Source of the DNA: Coenobita brevimanus
Taxonomy: Eukaryota; Arthropoda; Malacostraca; Decapoda; Coenobitidae
Length of the DNA stretch: 64,000 nt
Reading direction: 5' to 3'
Assembly (NCBI GenBank): GCA_032717465.1
Contig: CM064748.1
Coordinates: forward strand, 8,761,392 to 8,825,391
In this document: positions 62,411 through 64,000 of the stretch, one piece after another
How the letters are laid out: every line of letters begins with the position of its first letter
Numbering within the stretch: the first letter of the stretch is position 1
Notes under the pieces: model-generated
What the model saw: the letters and a program-made list of their open reading frames with translations, nothing else
Databases searched by the model: none
What the model was told of the DNA's origin: nothing
Made by a program: the position numbers and the translations under genes

Positions 62411-63416
62411 CCAACACAATAGTATGGCTCTATTATCTATCCTTCATTATCAACATATTCTAATGTCAAACTCTGTACGCTGAGCCATGAATATCCACCT
62501 CCATTACTGACCAATTCACACTACCGTACAGCATTAAAATCCTAACATATGCTGCATAAAAACACATTACCCTCCTACCGAGGTAGCCCCACTTCCAGCG
62601 CATATCATGTCCCACAAATAACAAAACTCCTCCACACACTTAAGACACACTCCACCAAACTTAATCTTTTCCTACATCTCTGTCTTGCCACACTCTCCCC
62701 TCCACACCAAACACACAAAATCACCATTATTTTGTTTTGGAATCCTACCTTCTAATAATACTGTATCTCTGATGCACCCACTTATCACAAACACGCCCAA
62801 GGTGGAATTATTCCCCACAATCTTGTGGCAAATTGCATATGGACAAACTCACCCTCCTTGGACAGCACCACCACCTGCCCTAAATATCATCACCTCAGCT
62901 TTATCCGCTCTTACTCTCTAACACACAAGTCTCAATCTATCCCAGTATTTCCTACATCTTTCAACCCTATCTCTCTCTGCCATCAACACTGTCATTAGCA
63001 TAAAACAACTCCCATGGGAGTGTAGTTCTAAAGTCTCATAAGAGCTTCAAGAACCATGTGGAACAATAATGGGGTTGAAACTGACCCTTGATGCCCACCA
63101 CCATTCACAGAACATTTATCACCCAAACCTCCGTTCACTTTCACCTGAGTGCGAGCACCTTCATACATTGCCATAACCACCCTAACTAGTCAGTTCTCCA
63201 TCCCGAGCTTTCCAATTCCCACTGTCACTCTGTTAAAGACCTTCATGAAATCAACAAAGTAGAACTCTGTCCTCCTTCCTATATATTTTTCTTGAATATT
63301 GTCATATGGTATTGTATGGTTTATGAAGGCTCCAATTCTCCATGCTACTTGATTAAAGGCGGTCTCCCTATTCAGTCCTTTAATCCCGAGGTTACACTTT
63401 ATAAAGATGACAACTC
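62411..63416 (-). pseudogene. LINE-Z RT core and zinc-finger region
   Basis: Minus strand from 63416: CNLGIKGLNRETAFNQVAWR, then GRRTEFYFVDFMKVFNRV (Asp A of RT, 106-codon frame 63190-63510), MAMYEGARTQVKVN, GGHQGSVSTPLLFHMVLEAL (the QGS motif), an eroded catalytic region, YAICHKIVGNNST (zinc-finger region, degraded) and YGS..W near 62520. Stops are frequent. In the left arm of the inverted duplication the corresponding part is inside the assembly gap. Confidence 0.7.
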
Positions 63417-63417
63417 T

Positions 63418-64000
63418 TTTTTTTTTTTTAATGTGAGGAAGAAGGAACCAAAGGCCACAAGCCCGCAATTGTTGTTCCTTACAAGAGAAAAACAAAATAC
63501 ATGAGAGCAAAATTCAAGATTTGATCATTTCGAGATGAATGGGCACACTGCATTTTAAAGTGTGGAGATCATAGGAAGTAGGAAATACAGACAGAAGAAG
63601 ACAGTTCCTCAGCTAACCTGTTCCATAAATGAAGGACTGGGAGTAACTGTTAACTCTTGCATTAGAAAGTTGGACAGAAAAGGGATGAGAGTTTGTTGCT
63701 AGATGGGTGCTATGGGCCCGTCATAGGGGTGGAGGAATGCATGCAGACGTTTCAGAGGAACAGTGACCAGTGAAGTAGTGATAGAAAAGATATAAAGATG
63801 CAATAGTGTGGCGACGAGACAAGAGGTTAAAGGGAGTCAGTAAGAGGAGGAGAGTTAATGAGACGAAAAGCCTTTGACTGCACCCTATTGAGAAGAGCTG
63901 TATGTGGGGAGCCTCCCCACACATGAGAGTTGTACTCTACACAGGGGCAGATAAAACCCCTGTATAGAGTCAACAGTTGTGCAGGGGCAAAGAAGGAATG
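63418..64000 (-). pseudogene. LINE-J (jockey-like) 3' end with poly-A
   Basis: Minus strand, entering from beyond the window: LLTLYRGFICPCVEYNSHVW, GGSPHTALLNRVQSKAFRLI, NSPPLTDSL, FYHYFTGHCSSETSACIPPP (67-codon frame 63721-63924), then LWNRLAEELSSSV and a degenerate end. Its 3' terminus is a poly-A run, seen as a T run at about 63417-63430. This is the thumb/C-terminal region that the RT fragments at 7455-7762 and 36855-37844 lack. Confidence 0.8.

Overview
The window is eukaryotic nuclear DNA, most likely from an arthropod and probably a decapod-type crustacean. That call is an inference from the repeat content: CR1-, RTE-, jockey-, I- and L2-like LINEs, pogo/Tigger-like and piggyBac-like DNA transposons, abundant TG/GATA/ATT microsatellites and a few CCTAA-type motifs. 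I recognise no host gene, tRNA or rRNA. Almost everything attributable is a transposable element or its remains. The sequence is best read as layers of nested insertions and local duplications. It contains one 100-N assembly gap (7763-7862).

Working names used in the features. LINE-G: RTE-like element whose 3' end is a GATA microsatellite and whose C-terminus reads GRGRPRMRWRDG. LINE-Z: RTE-like element with an in-line zinc-finger motif and an RGRAKKT C-terminus. CR1: LINE with an AATTAGGTAAATAC repeated tail. LINE-J: jockey-like. LINE-I: RNase H-bearing, I/R1/LOA-like. LINE-K: jockey-superfamily RT with YSDD. L2-like: FYADDTQLY. P1-P3: piggyBac-like. Tigger: pogo-like DDE elements. Repeats A, B and E: dispersed repeats present in several copies here.

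Layout. 1-1.6 kb: broken Tigger transposase and a 61-bp tandem array. 1.8-7.45 kb: two decayed LINE-I copies, the second split by a TIR transposon at 5190-6969 that itself holds a MITE and LINE-G pieces. 7.45-10.6 kb: LINE-J, gap, LINE-Z/LINE-G fragments and CR1; this is the left arm of an inverted duplication whose right arm is 58.3-64 kb. 10.6-18.3 kb: piggyBac elements P1 and P2, LINE-Z, CR1 and a second inverted-duplication arm (partner 53.8-55.3 kb). 18.3-25.1 kb: a composite unit (Repeat A, LINE-Z, Repeat B, LINE-G), interrupted by 2.43 kb carrying two minisatellites. 25.2-31.2 kb: a third inverted pair flanking a LINE-G copy. 31.2-36.2 kb: LINE-G and a CR1 split by a Tigger-like element. 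36.1-47.2 kb: a head-to-tail duplication of a 3.4-kb unit; one copy gained a jockey RT fragment flanked by a 148-bp direct repeat, the other a full-length 3.17-kb LINE-G. 48.8-50.4 kb: piggyBac P3, whose N-terminal coding region is fused in frame to a LINE-G C-terminus. 50.4-53.8 kb: LINE-K and L2-like. 54.7-57.8 kb: a Tigger element with an intact transposase ORF. 58.3-64 kb: CR1, LINE-G, LINE-Z and LINE-J.

The only protein that looks whole is the Tigger-like transposase at 55005-56906, which keeps its DNA-binding region, DDD triad and a C-terminal PCNA-box-like motif. The strongest structural evidence is internal: because segments are duplicated, several insertions have their pre-insertion site elsewhere in the same 64 kb. 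This defines element ends and target duplications without any database.
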